NCBI GenBank assembly: GCA_031260095.1
Contig: JAIRKN010000053.1
Span: 1-5,709, forward strand
DNA length: 5,709 nt
DNA from: Tannerella sp.
GTDB taxonomy: Bacteria; Bacteroidota; Bacteroidia; Bacteroidales; Tannerellaceae
Direction of reading: 5' to 3'
Shown: piece by piece, positions 5,670 to 5,709 of the stretch
How positions within the stretch are numbered: position 1 is the first letter of the stretch
Layout: every line of letters begins with the position of its first letter
The notes under the pieces: generated by a model
Told to the model about the DNA's origin: nothing
Database searches by the model: none
Seen by the model: only the letters and a program-made list of their open reading frames with translations
Translations under genes and position numbers: made by a program

Positions 5670-5709
5670 ATGGGGGGCAAAAAAAGGGTTGCAGAGCCGT
5701 CCGGTGAAT

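Larger units (their letters stand above)
5315..5709. other. Gene-free region leading into a probable stable RNA operon
   Basis: After the receptor stop codon no gene is supported to the window edge. There is no clear GC-rich intrinsic terminator for the receptor. The region contains two strong promoters (5448-5479 and 5610-5642), A/T tracts, and a short hairpin after the second promoter. A frame beginning with ATG at 5670 stays open to the edge for only 13 codons and is too short to judge. Confidence 0.6.

Noticed and set aside
5670..5709. Possible start of a protein gene (ATG, Gly, Gly, Lys, Lys...) at the right edge
   Set aside because: Only 13 codons are visible, with no ribosome binding site; the preceding promoter pair fits a stable RNA leader better.

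Overview
The window looks like chromosomal DNA from a member of the Bacteroidota, most probably the order Bacteroidales. Four observations support this: two sigma-ABfr-type promoters (TTTG, 20-21 nt, TAnnTTTG) at the right edge; protein-coding genes without strong Shine-Dalgarno sequences; a Bacteroidota-style TonB-dependent receptor with an N-terminal carboxypeptidase-regulatory-like domain and a Gln directly after the signal peptide; and a KdsC-type phosphatase with the SNVK...DY form seen in this group. The genus cannot be resolved from the sequence alone.

Layout, left to right. Positions 3-179 (+) hold the last 58 codons of a transposase that resembles the IS1380/DDE group-1 type, cut by the window edge. 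Positions 180-485 hold no convincing gene, only short AT-rich repeats and a hairpin that may be a terminator. Positions 486-2462 are a compact minus-strand cluster, transcribed in the order nitroreductase-family protein, Rossmann/DUF2520 protein, KDO-8-phosphate phosphatase. The gaps are 62 nt and 19 nt, with no internal promoter seen. Positions 2463-2887 are a 425-nt divergent intergenic region with a probable minus-strand -7 box, an imperfect inverted repeat in the presumed 5' UTR and an 18-bp tandem duplication. Positions 2888-5314 (+) encode an 808-residue outer-membrane TonB-dependent receptor with no SusD partner visible. Positions 5315-5709 carry no convincing gene but contain two tandem, near-perfect promoters with A/T tracts upstream. 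This architecture is typical of stable RNA (rRNA or tRNA) operons, so the window probably ends in the leader of such an operon; no mature RNA is reached.

How the parts relate: KdsC acts in the supply of KDO for lipopolysaccharide. The DUF2520 protein is probably an NAD(P)-binding oxidoreductase-like protein of unknown substrate, and the nitroreductase is a probable flavin enzyme of unknown substrate. The cluster suggests co-transcription, but the sequence does not show a shared pathway. The receptor on the opposite strand is a separate unit.

No clearly new biological system is visible. The most interesting points are the duplicated promoter array with a perfect dyad over one -33 box, and the structured leader elements upstream of the nitroreductase gene.
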